From: Virgibacillus sp. NKC19-16
Lineage (GTDB): Bacteria > Bacillota > Bacilli > Bacillales > Amphibacillaceae
Assembly: GCF_021560035.1 (NCBI RefSeq)
Contig: NZ_CP074373.1
Coordinates: 1,298,001 to 1,362,000 of the forward strand
Direction: 5' to 3'
Length of the DNA stretch: 64,000 bases
Positions 36,724 through 45,469 of this stretch are shown here, piece after piece (the stretch's first letter is position 1; the number at the start of each line of letters is the position of its first letter). Below the pieces are notes generated by a model. That model saw only the letters and a program-made list of their open reading frames with translations, did not search any database and was not told the origin of the DNA. The position numbers and the translations under genes are program-made.

Positions 36724-37919
36724 CTACCCTTTTAACACTTCTTTAATTTGATCGAGCGCCCAGTCCAGATCCTTTTTTTCAATAATGAGTGGAGGAGCGA
36801 AGCGGATGACGTTTTCGTGTGTTTCTTTACATAGTAATCCTTTTTCTTTTAAGGATTCACAATAGGGGCGTGCGCTCACGGTTAGTTCGACACCGATAAA
36901 TAGGCCTTTTCCGCGAACTTCTTTAATGTTTGGGTTATCTATTTTTTTAATTCTTCCATCATATAATTTCCGAGCTCCAGAGATCGCTCATCTAGTTCTT
37001 CTTCTTCAATCACTTCGAGAGCAGCGAGGGATACAGCACATGCGAGTGGATTCCCGCCAAATGTTGAACCATGGGAGCCCGGATTGAATACACCGAGAAT
37101 TTCTTTGTTCGCTGCAATGCACGAAATAGGGAATACACCTCCGCCTAATGCTTTACCTAGTATGAGGATGTCTGCTGTTACATCCTCCCAGTCACAGGCG
37201 AACATTTTACCGCTGCGTCCCAGTCCTGCCTGAATTTCATCCGCAATGTATAATACATTATTTCGGGAGCAAACATCATATGCCTCTTTTAGGAAACCTT
37301 CAGGTGGCATGATAATTCCGGCTTCCCCTTGGATTGGTTCGAATAGGAATCCTGCTGTGTTTTCATTAATTGCTTCTTGTAATGCTTCAATATCTCCATA
37401 AGGAATGATTTTAATTCCCGGGAGCATTGGGCCGAATCCACGTTGGTATTCTGGCTCAGAAGATAAAGACACTGCTGTCATTGTTCGTCCATGAAAATTG
37501 CCTTCACATACAATGATTTCAGCTTTATTATTTTCAACACCTTTGACATCGTATGCCCAGCGTCGAGCTGCTTTAATAGCTGTCTCAACTGCTTCGGCAC
37601 CAGTGTTCATTGGTAGTACCATTTCTTTGTTTGTCAGCTTACAGATTTTTTCATACCATGGTCCTAATTGGTCATTATGAAAAGCGCGTGAGGTTAGCGT
37701 TACTGCATCTGCCTGATTCTTTAATGCATCAATGATTTTTGGATGACGGTGACCTTGGTTTAGTGCTGAGTATGAACTTAACATATCCATATAGTGATTA
37801 CCTTCCGGATCTTGCACCCAGACACCTTCAGCTTTTGATATTACGACAGGAAGCGGATGGTAATTCTTTGCTCCATATTCCTGTGTTTGGTCAATAATTT
37901 CCTGACTGGAATACACCAT
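36724..37919 (-). CDS. rocD: Ornithine aminotransferase (frameshifted in this sequence)
   Basis: PLP-dependent class III aminotransferase turning ornithine into glutamate semialdehyde. [16 protein letters not shown], the EPIQGEAG box, [11 protein letters not shown] and the Lys loop [13 protein letters not shown] are visible. The frame stops at 36939 after EELKK, but the C-terminal 70 residues ([20 protein letters not shown] to the stop at 36724) follow in the next frame. A run of seven T (36952-36958 on the plus strand) should be eight. Restored length is 398, normal for RocD. Ribosome site GGAGGG. Confidence 0.86.
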
Positions 37920-38076
37920 AATATCCCTCCAATTTCAAAATACAATTCACAATCAGTATAACAGTTTTTGCTCATAAGAAATACATATAACTTTCATGTG
38001 AAATTGCAATCATGATATGATAAGTTAAGTATGGAAAATAAAAATTAGATTCATTGATTTTAAGGGAGGCGGATTT

Positions 38077-38445
38077 ATGAATACACATTTACACGTCACG
38101 TCTTGGGTTCTTGCATTTATTTTGTTTGCTGTAGCTTACATATTACATAAACAAGGTAAGGCTAAAGGTTCCAAAATTGTACAAATGATATTACGACTGG
38201 ATTATCTGTTAATTTTATATTCAGGCGGTGCGTTATTGGCAAATTACTTTAGCGGTAGTGCCATGATGGGTGAAGCGATATTCAAAGGAATTGCCGGCAT
38301 TTGGGCAGTTCTTGCAATGGAAATGATTTTAGTTAAAATGACTAGACGTGAACCAACGAAGAGTTGGTGGATTCAAGCCATTATTGCGATCGTTATCACA
38401 ATCGCTTTAGGATTTGGACGACTGCCAGGTGGTTTCCTGCCCTAA
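38077..38445 (+). CDS. yisL: YisL family (UPF0344) membrane protein
   Basis: 122-residue membrane protein with four hydrophobic segments and a His-containing start MNTHLHVTSW. Matches B. subtilis YisL in length and pattern. Function unknown. AAGGGAGG precedes the ATG. It is divergent from rocD. Confidence 0.82.
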   Translation: MNTHLHVTSWVLAFILFAVAYILHKQGKAKGSKIVQMILRLDYLLILYSGGALLANYFSGSAMMGEAIFKGIAGIWAVLAMEMILVKMTRREPTKSWWIQAIIAIVITIALGFGRLPGGFLP

Positions 38446-38466
38446 ATAAATAGTATAGTGAAGATC

Positions 38467-38501
38467 AAAAAGGTTGTCTCCAGTGTAGAGGCATCCTTTT
38501 T
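38467..38501 (+). terminator. Terminator of yisL
   Basis: Imperfect hairpin AAAAAGGTTGTC / GGCATCCTTTTT ending in T. Confidence 0.6.
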
Positions 38502-38615
38502 CATTTCAAGAAAATATGAATTATTTTCAACAATATAGGGACTTTTATTGACTATCTATAGGAAAAGTTAATAATAGAGTAAGGATAATTATGATTACTT
38601 GGAGGATAGTTTTAC

Positions 38616-40103
38616 ATGAAAAGAATAGCATTTATGCTTATTACCATAATTTTTGTTCTTATGAATACAATGCCGGCCGCTGCACAGGAAGAGAGTGAGG
38701 AGCAGGAAGAGATTATATACAATATATTAGTGGATCGTTATAATAATGGAAATTTTGAGCGTGACGAGCAGGTACAAGTTGATGATTCAAAGGCGTATCA
38801 TGGTGGAGATTTAGAGGGGGTTATAAACAAACTTGATGAATTGAAGGAAATTGGTATTACAACAATCTCTCTTTCCCCGTTAATGGAAAACGCATCTGAT
38901 GGCTACCATGGTTATTGGATTGAAGATTTTTATAGTGTTGAGGAACAGTTTGGTACAATGGAGGACTTGCATACATTAATAGATGAAGCGCATGCACGGG
39001 ACATAAAGGTTGTTATGGAGTTTGTTACCAATTATGTTGCATCAAGTCATTCGATTGTTGACGACCCTGAAACAGAGGACTGGGTACAGGAAAGCAATGA
39101 TTTAAACGTCGATTGGGCGGACAATGTTGCTGTATTAAACCAGGACAATCCGGAAGTGGAAAACTTTTTACTTGATGCGGCCTCGTTCTGGATGGATGAA
39201 ACAGACATTGATGGATTTAAGCTTCATGCTGTTGATCAGGCATCGGAAAGTTTTCTTCAAAATTTCTCAGCACAAATAAAAGAAATGGATGAGGATTTCT
39301 ATTTGCTTGGGGATATTTTACAAACGGATGAGCGAGCGGCCCATTTAAAAGAAAACACGGATATTGATTTAATTGAGAATCAGGATCTATATGAGTCAAT
39401 GACAGAGGTCTTTTCAGAAGAGGGCAATCCAGTTTCGGCACTTGTTGAAACATGGGAAGAAAGCGGGAGCCATTCGGACATATTGTATGTGGACAATATG
39501 TATACAGAACGTTTTACTCAAAAATTTACAGAGAATGGCCGTAATGACTTAACGACATGGACACTAGCTTTAACATATATGTATACAACACCTGGTGTTC
39601 CTAGCCTGTTTCAGGGGTCTGAGATACCGGTGTACGGGGAAGATGCCGAGGAGTCTCAAAGGCTTGTCAACTTTAACAGTGGTAACGATGAGGTAAAAGA
39701 GTTTCTGTCACAGATCTCTTCGCTTCGAACTGAATTCCCGGCCCTGTCTCATGGCGATTTTGAACATGTTGGCTCTAGTGGTGCAATGAGTGTCTTTAAG
39801 CGTACATATGAAGATGAAACCATGTATATAGCTATTAATAACGACAGTGTACTCCAATCTGTTACTGTTAGTGATATTGACCCAGGAATGCAACTTCGCG
39901 GACATCTTGGTGATAATATTGTCCGGGAAAATGAGGATGGAGAACATAGAATAGGACTGGAAAGGGAGATGGCTGAAGTATTCGTGGTTGAACCTGATAC
40001 AGGATTTAACTGGACTTTTATTGGTGTTTTTGGAGGTATATTCCTTTTATTTGTCGCGGGAGTTATTTATTTAAGCCTTAAACAGAAAAAGAGAAGCGTA
40101 TAA
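38616..40103 (+). CDS. Membrane-anchored GH13 (alpha-amylase-like) protein with altered catalytic residues
   Basis: 495 residues: signal peptide (about 1-23), a GH13 barrel, a beta domain and a C-terminal membrane helix (about 464-487) with a basic tail. The barrel scaffold is clear (YHGGDLEGVINKLDELKEIG; DGYHGYWIEDFY). The four catalytic regions are degenerate: region I EFVTNY at 135-140, region II GFKLHAVDQ where the nucleophile Asp is His204, region III LLGDIL with Asp233 for Glu, region IV VDNMYTERF with Met295-Tyr296 for His-Asp. It is probably not an active amylase; a glycan-binding or regulatory role is inferred. Ribosome site GGAGG. Confidence 0.82.
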   Translation: MKRIAFMLITIIFVLMNTMPAAAQEESEEQEEIIYNILVDRYNNGNFERDEQVQVDDSKAYHGGDLEGVINKLDELKEIGITTISLSPLMENASDGYHGYWIEDFYSVEEQFGTMEDLHTLIDEAHARDIKVVMEFVTNYVASSHSIVDDPETEDWVQESNDLNVDWADNVAVLNQDNPEVENFLLDAASFWMDETDIDGFKLHAVDQASESFLQNFSAQIKEMDEDFYLLGDILQTDERAAHLKENTDIDLIENQDLYESMTEVFSEEGNPVSALVETWEESGSHSDILYVDNMYTERFTQKFTENGRNDLTTWTLALTYMYTTPGVPSLFQGSEIPVYGEDAEESQRLVNFNSGNDEVKEFLSQISSLRTEFPALSHGDFEHVGSSGAMSVFKRTYEDETMYIAINNDSVLQSVTVSDIDPGMQLRGHLGDNIVRENEDGEHRIGLEREMAEVFVVEPDTGFNWTFIGVFGGIFLLFVAGVIYLSLKQKKRSV

Positions 40104-40118
40104 TGGGCTTCTCTTTCT
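40087..40118. terminator. Bidirectional terminator after the GH13-like gene
   Basis: Arms AAAGAGAAGC / GCTTCTCTTT that include the last codons and stop of the GH13-like gene; also lies 3' of the convergent small gene. Confidence 0.65.
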
Positions 40119-40131
40119 ATGATTAAGCATA

Positions 40132-40308
40132 TTATTCATGTACGGATATGGCACCTTCTTCATGTAAGTAATAATATACTGTTCGGTAATAATGAATGCC
40201 AATTTCCCCGGTGACGTACTTTCCTTGATAAAAATCCAATAAATCATTTGTCGATTCAGGTGATTGTTCTCGTTCGATTTCATACATATGCTTTAGTTCA
40301 TTCCACAT
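40132..40308 (-). CDS. YppF-like small protein (58 aa)
   Basis: A 58-residue protein starting MWNELKHMYEIERE, with ESTNDLLDFYQGKYVTGEIG and a Tyr-rich YYRTVYYYLHEEGA. The order N-x-LLDF, then YVTGEI, then YR and EEGA recalls the YppF family as I remember it; this is a tentative match. The ribosome site GGGGGTGA is seven to eight bases from the ATG, which decides the frame over an overlapping longer frame. Function unknown. Confidence 0.55.
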   Translation of the reverse strand: MWNELKHMYEIEREQSPESTNDLLDFYQGKYVTGEIGIHYYRTVYYYLHEEGAISVHE

Positions 40309-40436
40309 ATAAAATCACCCCCACATATTTTATGTACAACCTTTTATAAAATATATGTGGTAATTCTTTGATTCATTCCCTTTCATGATTAAAAATACTG
40401 ATCCAAGGGAATAAACCTGAATCAGTATGGGGGTGC

Positions 40437-41297
40437 TTATTTATCTGTATTATTTAAGAAAAAGAGTGCGATTGTTCCTGGGCCTGCATGGGCACCGATG
40501 ACGGAGCCTACCATTTCGATAATGACTTCTTTTGGTTTGAACTTTTCTTTAATCATGGCAGCTAATTCTTCTGCTCTTTCGATATCATCACAATGGCTTA
40601 TTCCGATTGTTTGATTTTCGAAATCAGTACCGCGTTCTTCCATGATTTCCAGCATACGGGGAAATAGCTTTTTGGATCCTCTTATTTTTTCAAGGGGTAT
40701 TAATTTTCCGTCCTCAACATGGAGGATGGGCTTGATTTTAAGTAATGTGCCAACAAAAGCTGCCGTTTTGCTTACACGGCCGCCACGAAGAAGGTATTCC
40801 AAATCATCAACGGTGAAGATATGTTCCATATACGCTGCCTGATGAGAAACAGATTCACTGATGTCATCAGCAGTGGCACCATCTTTTGCGAGCCTAGCAG
40901 CGTGCATGACAATGAGGCCACAGCCGATAGAAGCACATTTCGTATCGATTACATGCAGCACTGCATCAGGATATTCATCTTTTACTTCCGTTTCCATCAT
41001 TTTTGCCGTTTGATAGGTACCGGATAGTCCGGATGAGAAAGCTATATACACTAAAGGTTGATTTTTCTTAGCGTAGGATGTAAAAATAGCTTTAAAGGTT
41101 TCCGGTGAGACTTGTGATGTTTTTGGGCTTTTGCCTTCTCTCATCGCATCATAAACCGTTTTTGGGTTAATATCTGTTACGTCTTTATATTCTTTTTCAT
41201 CAAGATGAACAGTTAATGGTACCATTTCGATGTCAAGTTCGTTATAATGTTCATTTGACAAATCACTTGCAGAGTCTGTCATGATTTTCGTATTCAT
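40437..41297 (-). CDS. yitS: DegV family fatty-acid-binding protein
   Basis: 286-residue DegV/FakB-type protein that holds a fatty acid for phosphorylation by FakA. The start IMTDSASDLS and later YIAFSSGLSGTYQTA are the lipid carboxylate-binding loops. DTKCASIGCGL and the final GAHAGPGTIALFF are also characteristic. ATG with AAGGTG seven bases upstream. Neighbour of a yitT homologue, as in B. subtilis. Confidence 0.87.
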   Translation of the reverse strand: MNTKIMTDSASDLSNEHYNELDIEMVPLTVHLDEKEYKDVTDINPKTVYDAMREGKSPKTSQVSPETFKAIFTSYAKKNQPLVYIAFSSGLSGTYQTAKMMETEVKDEYPDAVLHVIDTKCASIGCGLIVMHAARLAKDGATADDISESVSHQAAYMEHIFTVDDLEYLLRGGRVSKTAAFVGTLLKIKPILHVEDGKLIPLEKIRGSKKLFPRMLEIMEERGTDFENQTIGISHCDDIERAEELAAMIKEKFKPKEVIIEMVGSVIGAHAGPGTIALFFLNNTDK

Positions 41298-41428
41298 TTT
41301 TTCACCTTCATTCATTATACTCTATTTCTTTTAGTTTAAAGCTATCGGAAGCGATAGTCAAAATATATTTATTTATTTTTATAAAATTGTAAATTTCAAC
41401 TTTCTAATCGTTGAACAAGGAGGTCGCT

Positions 41429-42271
41429 ATGTTTATATTTGAAGCAAAACGGATCGCTATTGTTATATTTGGTGCTGCACTAAATGCGATGTCGCTAAAT
41501 TTTTTCTTAATTGGCGCCAATGTCTATGCTAGTGGATTTACAGGGGCTGCCCAGTTAACAGCAAGTATATTTAATGATTATTTAGGTATCGGGCTTACAA
41601 CAGGTATACTCTTATTCCTCTTCAATGTTCCTGTACTCATCTTAGGCTGGTTTAAGGTAGGCAAGGGGTTTACTATTTATAGTGTGGTTTCTGTTTTATT
41701 TACCACATTATTTCTGGAATTTATACCGATAATCACATTTTCCGATGATATCATTTTAAATGCTGTATTTGGTGGTGTGCTTGCTGGCGCCGGTGTTGGA
41801 TTCACCTTGAAATTAGGGGCATCAACAGGCGGTATGGATATTGTGGCGATGTTGCTATCTCGCATGAGAGACAAGCCAATAGGGACCTATTTTTTAATCT
41901 TAAATGCAGTTATCATTGTTTTTGCGGGAATTTTTTATGAGCCGGAAAATGCGCTTTATACAATGTTGACGTTATATGTAACCACACGTATTATTGACAC
42001 AATTCATACAAGACATCAGAAACTTACTGCAATGATAATTACGCATAAAGCAGTGGAGTTACAACACGAAATTCATAAAACAATGGTTCGTGGGATTACC
42101 ATTTTACCTGCGAAAGGTGCCTATACGAATACAGACCAGAACATGGTATATCTTGTTATAACCCGCTATGAATTATATGATCTGGAAAGAATCATCCATG
42201 AAGTTGATCCTAAAGCATTTACAAATATCGTCCAAACAACCGGTATATTTGGTGTCTTTCGGAAAGATTAA
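41429..42271 (+). CDS. yitT: YitT family membrane protein
   Basis: 280-residue protein with five or six N-terminal helices (YitT_membrane/DUF161) and a C-terminal soluble DUF2179 domain (RGITILPAKGAYT...). AAGGAGGT five bases before the ATG selects MFIFEAKR over an upstream Met. Transport function is suspected for the family but unproven. Confidence 0.85.
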   Translation: MFIFEAKRIAIVIFGAALNAMSLNFFLIGANVYASGFTGAAQLTASIFNDYLGIGLTTGILLFLFNVPVLILGWFKVGKGFTIYSVVSVLFTTLFLEFIPIITFSDDIILNAVFGGVLAGAGVGFTLKLGASTGGMDIVAMLLSRMRDKPIGTYFLILNAVIIVFAGIFYEPENALYTMLTLYVTTRIIDTIHTRHQKLTAMIITHKAVELQHEIHKTMVRGITILPAKGAYTNTDQNMVYLVITRYELYDLERIIHEVDPKAFTNIVQTTGIFGVFRKD

Positions 42272-42274
42272 AAA

Positions 42275-42313
42275 TGAGGCCAGCTCGGGAGGAATTGTCC
42301 TCAAGCTGGCCTC
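42275..42313. terminator. Bidirectional terminator, yitT / Nfu-domain gene
   Basis: TGAGGCCAGCT / AGCTGGCCTCA strong hairpin; T-rich on both strands. Confidence 0.85.
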
Positions 42314-42363
42314 ACTTTTATAATGTGTTATTCTCAGGATCATACCGCTCCGGGCGTATGTAC

Positions 42364-42627
42364 TTAATAACCGTGTTTCTCGATAACTTCTGTGACTTTT
42401 GGTGTTACATCATCCCACTCTGCACCAAATAATTTATTTATCGTGATAAAATTTTGGTATCCAAAAACGTTATCAACACCTTCAAGTTGCATTAATTCGT
42501 TCATAATTTCATACTCACTTGTATCTCCAGGCATAACGGAAATACTGTTTGTCCCTTCAAAGATAAGCTTATCCGATGTAAATTTTAATGCGTTTGGGTT
42601 TGGTGTAGCTTCAACATGTACAGCCAT
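42364..42627 (-). CDS. Stand-alone Nfu/NifU N-terminal domain protein
   Basis: 87 residues, beginning with the Nfu_N hallmark VEATPNPNALKF and ending after IEKHGY. The C-terminal NifU domain with its CxxC cluster-binding motif is absent and there are no cysteines, so it cannot carry an iron-sulfur cluster itself. Such short proteins occur in Bacillaceae; role unknown, perhaps interaction with cluster targets. GGAGGG precedes the ATG. Confidence 0.8.
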   Translation of the reverse strand: MAVHVEATPNPNALKFTSDKLIFEGTNSISVMPGDTSEYEIMNELMQLEGVDNVFGYQNFITINKLFGAEWDDVTPKVTEVIEKHGY

Positions 42628-42706
42628 AAGTAATCCCTCCTAATCATACTTACCTTTATATTAGCAGAAATAGATAAAAGAAAAAAGCAATTATCATTCG
42701 GGTGAA

Positions 42707-42746
42707 ACAACCTTACCCCCATCATTGGATGATGAGGGTAGTTGTT
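42707..42746 (-). terminator. Hairpin downstream of the DUF3813-like gene
   Basis: Long stem AACAACTACCCTCATCAT / ATGATGGGGGTAAGGTTGTT on the minus strand, with a short T tail. Confidence 0.6.
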
Positions 42747-42809
42747 CGCACGCGCGTAAATCCTCCTCATCACAAGAATGAATTGGCAATTACTGTGCGG
42801 GCGGCGGGG

Positions 42810-43013
42810 TTAGTGTAACTGATTATGCTGTTTAAGTTGTTGCTCCAACTGTTGTAATTGCTGTTGTTCTTCGGGAGATGCGTTACTTTTAGCATTAGTA
42901 ATTGCATTTTGAGCAGCTTGCTTATCTTGCTCGGTTGTAGTATTTCCCGATTGGTTGTTGTTCATAAAATTTGTAACAGCATTTTTAGCTTGTTGAAATA
43001 AATTGTTTTCCAA
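42810..43013 (-). CDS. Small Gln/Asn-rich protein (DUF3813-like)
   Basis: 67 residues, MENNLFQQAKNAVTNF followed by Gln/Asn-rich helical repeats (QQQLQQLEQQLKQ). Start is TTG, with GGAGGG eight bases upstream lying in the end of the preceding gene; the two genes touch (stop and start adjacent). Resembles small Bacillus DUF3813 proteins; function unknown. Confidence 0.65.
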   Translation of the reverse strand: MENNLFQQAKNAVTNFMNNNQSGNTTTEQDKQAAQNAITNAKSNASPEEQQQLQQLEQQLKQHNQLH

Positions 43014-43163
43014 CTAAAACCCTCCTACAGTGTGGTTGTCCGCTTCCGCACGTTTCCGCTCTACATCAGAGAAACGAGATCGGTAAGGGAATCGTTCGTC
43101 ATGTTTTCTGACAGAATCAGCGCCTTGATGACTAAATCGCTTTGATTTACTCTGTTTTCCCAT
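43014..43163 (-). CDS. Small basic hypothetical protein (49 aa)
   Basis: A 49-residue Arg/Lys/His/Ser-rich protein starting MGKQSKSKRFSHQGAD, with many Asp-Arg and Glu-Arg pairs. AAGGAGG lies 7-8 bases before the ATG. It directly precedes the TTG-start gene and probably forms an operon with it. It recalls short spore or stress peptides of Bacilli but I cannot name a family. Confidence 0.6.
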   Translation of the reverse strand: MGKQSKSKRFSHQGADSVRKHDERFPYRSRFSDVERKRAEADNHTVGGF

Positions 43164-43190
43164 GATGATTCCTCCTTGGACGTACAACAA

Positions 43191-43215
43191 AAGTGAACGT
43201 TTTGAACGCTCACTT
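43191..43215 (-). terminator. Terminator of the HAD phosphatase gene
   Basis: AAGTGAGCGTT / AACGTTCACTT on the minus strand, followed by TTGTTG; one mismatch. Confidence 0.55.
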
Positions 43216-43273
43216 GTAGTATGGGTTATTTTTAAAAAATATATAGGTGGAAATATACGGATTCAAATCAAGC

Positions 43274-44107
43274 TTATACTGATTTAACTTGTAGTTTTAA
43301 ATAATGTTCCAGAAAAATACCGATGCCATCTTCTTCGTTGGTATCTGTAACATGATTTGCAATGGATTTTAATTCACCAATGGCATTGCCCATTGCCACA
43401 CCAACACCCGCGTAGTCAATCATTTCCAGATCATTGTCTTCATCCCCAAAAGCAATTATCCTGTCCGCTGGAATACCAAAATAGTAGGCGACTTTTTGAA
43501 GTCCGACAGCTTTATTCATTCCTTTTTTTACAATTTCAATGATATTCCAAGGGGCGCCCCATTTGCGATGTTCGATAAGCTCTGCATGATAATCATTCAG
43601 GTGACTTCGCAAGTGCTGAATATGATCTTCTTTTGGATGAATAAGTAAAGATGTTGGGTCTTCTTGCAGTTTGTTTTTTAGGTTACCAATCGTAAAAGGG
43701 GGATCATTTTGGGTGTCCTGAAAGATCTGTAGGATTTGCTCATCATATTGGTCAAGATAAATATCGTCCATGACCTCTGCCAAAATGTTATGTACACCTA
43801 ATTCCATACTAGCATCGATGATTTTATGCGCAGTTCGTATAGGCATGGGATTATGAAGCGCATCCCACTTATCATCTCTAGGATGATGAATCAGTGCTCC
43901 GTTAAAGTTAACCATTGGTGTATCTAGTCCAAGATCATGGTAGTAATTAATGCTTGCGCGATGTGGTCTACCTGTTGATATAACGATAATATGTCCATCT
44001 CGCGCAGCTTTTAATACCATTTGTTTTGTGTAGGGACTAATTTCTTTTCGGTCTGTTAAAAGGGTTCCATCTAAATCCAAAGCAATTAAATGTTGTTTAT
44101 TTTCCAT
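43274..44107 (-). CDS. yitU: HAD family (Cof-type) phosphatase
   Basis: 277-residue HAD phosphatase. Motif I IALDLDGTLL, motif II ISTGRP, motif III Lys in KGMNKAVGL and motif IV AFGDEDNDLEMI are all present, with a C2B cap between. B. subtilis YitU dephosphorylates flavin precursors; the same is possible here. GAGGTG precedes the ATG. Confidence 0.88.
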   Translation of the reverse strand: MENKQHLIALDLDGTLLTDRKEISPYTKQMVLKAARDGHIIVISTGRPHRASINYYHDLGLDTPMVNFNGALIHHPRDDKWDALHNPMPIRTAHKIIDASMELGVHNILAEVMDDIYLDQYDEQILQIFQDTQNDPPFTIGNLKNKLQEDPTSLLIHPKEDHIQHLRSHLNDYHAELIEHRKWGAPWNIIEIVKKGMNKAVGLQKVAYYFGIPADRIIAFGDEDNDLEMIDYAGVGVAMGNAIGELKSIANHVTDTNEEDGIGIFLEHYLKLQVKSV

Positions 44108-44243
44108 TCATTTCACCTCGTCTGACAATAGTTTATAAGGGAATGCTATAGATGTAAAGCGTTTTTCCTAATTAGTTGCAAAAGGGTCAAAAGAGATATT
44201 AGAATAAAGATAATCGAATAAATGAACAGTAGGAGACATGATG

Positions 44244-45005
44244 ATGATAGGCGTTTTTGATGCGAATATACATACAATACCAAGTTTAGTGGTCGTTGAT
44301 ACGGAGAAACAAAATCAAGCTTTACCTATTCTTACATATTTTCACGGATTTACAAGTGCAAAAGAAATGAATTTACCGCTTGCCTATTTATTGGCGGCAA
44401 AAGGATATCGTGTTGTACTTCCTGATAGCCAATACCACGGGGAGCGAGAAAGGGAAATATCGTCAACCAAGAGGCAAATCTCATTTTGGGATATTGTTAT
44501 GCAAAATGTGGAAGAGCTGCAAACAATCAAGGATTTTTTTCATCAAAAAGGATTGATTTTAGATAATCGATTTGGAGTAGCCGGAACAAGTATGGGAGGT
44601 ATTACAACTTCTGCCGCTCTAACACAATATCCCTGGATTAAAGCAGCAGCTGTACTAATGGGCTCCCCGAAAATAACTACTTACGCAAAAACATTGGTTG
44701 ACAGTTTTAAGAAGATGGGAGACCTCCCTATAACAGAGGAAATGATTGGGAGTCTATACAAGCAACTAGTGCATTATGATCTCTCCACACAGGCAGAAAA
44801 ACTAAAAGAGAGACCACTTTTATTCTGGCATGGTGAAAATGATGGTGTCGTACCGTTTGACCACTCGTATACATTTTATGAAGAAGCAAGAGAGCTATAC
44901 GAGAATTCGGAAAATATTAGGTTCCTAAAAGAAACCAATCGTGATCATAAGGTAAGCCGGTATGCAATTCTTGAAACAGTGAAATGGTTTGAAAAGCATT
45001 TATAA
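44244..45005 (+). CDS. yitV: Alpha/beta hydrolase (YitV-like esterase)
   Basis: 253-residue serine hydrolase: oxyanion region YFHGFTSAKE, nucleophile GTSMGG, acid in HGENDGVVPFDHS and final His in NRDHKVS. Three tandem ATGs follow AGGAG; I use the third, eight bases away. The pairing yitU-yitV matches B. subtilis. Natural substrate unknown. Confidence 0.85.
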   Translation: MIGVFDANIHTIPSLVVVDTEKQNQALPILTYFHGFTSAKEMNLPLAYLLAAKGYRVVLPDSQYHGEREREISSTKRQISFWDIVMQNVEELQTIKDFFHQKGLILDNRFGVAGTSMGGITTSAALTQYPWIKAAAVLMGSPKITTYAKTLVDSFKKMGDLPITEEMIGSLYKQLVHYDLSTQAEKLKERPLLFWHGENDGVVPFDHSYTFYEEARELYENSENIRFLKETNRDHKVSRYAILETVKWFEKHL

Positions 45006-45098
45006 TGCAATGATAAAACAAGTGAGTTAAATCATTTAAAAACCTGCAAAATTGTGTTTAAATATAAGTACATACCATACGAGGGAGGTTAGGCGAAT

Positions 45099-45410
45099 AT
45101 GGAGGAAGCATTAAAGGAAAATATGCTGGGTGCGCTTGAAAATGTAATTGACCCGGAGCTGGGGATTGACATTGTTAATCTTGGATTAATATATGACGTT
45201 GATTTAAATGAAGAAGGCTTATGTACAGTAACAATGACACTAACTGCAATGGGATGCCCGCTGGCAGCACATATTGAGCAAGATGTAAAAGGTGCACTGG
45301 AGGATATTCCGGAAATCAAGGATATTGATGTTAATATTGTTTGGAATCCGCCATGGGGTAAAGATAAAATGTCCCGTTATGCAAAAATTGCTTTAGGTAT
45401 TCCAGATTGA
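45099..45410 (+). CDS. yitW: MIP18/SufT-type iron-sulfur assembly protein
   Basis: 103 residues of the DUF59 (MIP18) family: VIDPELGIDIVNLGLIYDV at the start and TAMGCPL with the conserved Cys. Such proteins help mature iron-sulfur enzymes. GGGAGG precedes the ATG by about ten bases. Matches B. subtilis yitW in position. Confidence 0.9.
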   Translation: MEEALKENMLGALENVIDPELGIDIVNLGLIYDVDLNEEGLCTVTMTLTAMGCPLAAHIEQDVKGALEDIPEIKDIDVNIVWNPPWGKDKMSRYAKIALGIPD

Positions 45411-45420
45411 TCTTGAAATA

Positions 45421-45466
45421 AAAAAGAAGGAGATAGCTGCCAATGGCTGTTATCTCCTTCTTTTTT
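45421..45466. terminator. Bidirectional terminator, yitW / Crp-Fnr gene
   Basis: AAGAAGGAGATA / TATCTCCTTCTT hairpin with A-run and T-run on either side. Confidence 0.88.
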
Positions 45467-45469
45467 GTT

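Noticed and set aside
40071-40283. 70-codon minus-strand frame overlapping the YppF-like gene
   Set aside because: It lacks a ribosome site and overlaps the neighbouring frame that has a good one and a better protein pattern; it also runs into the GH13-like gene.
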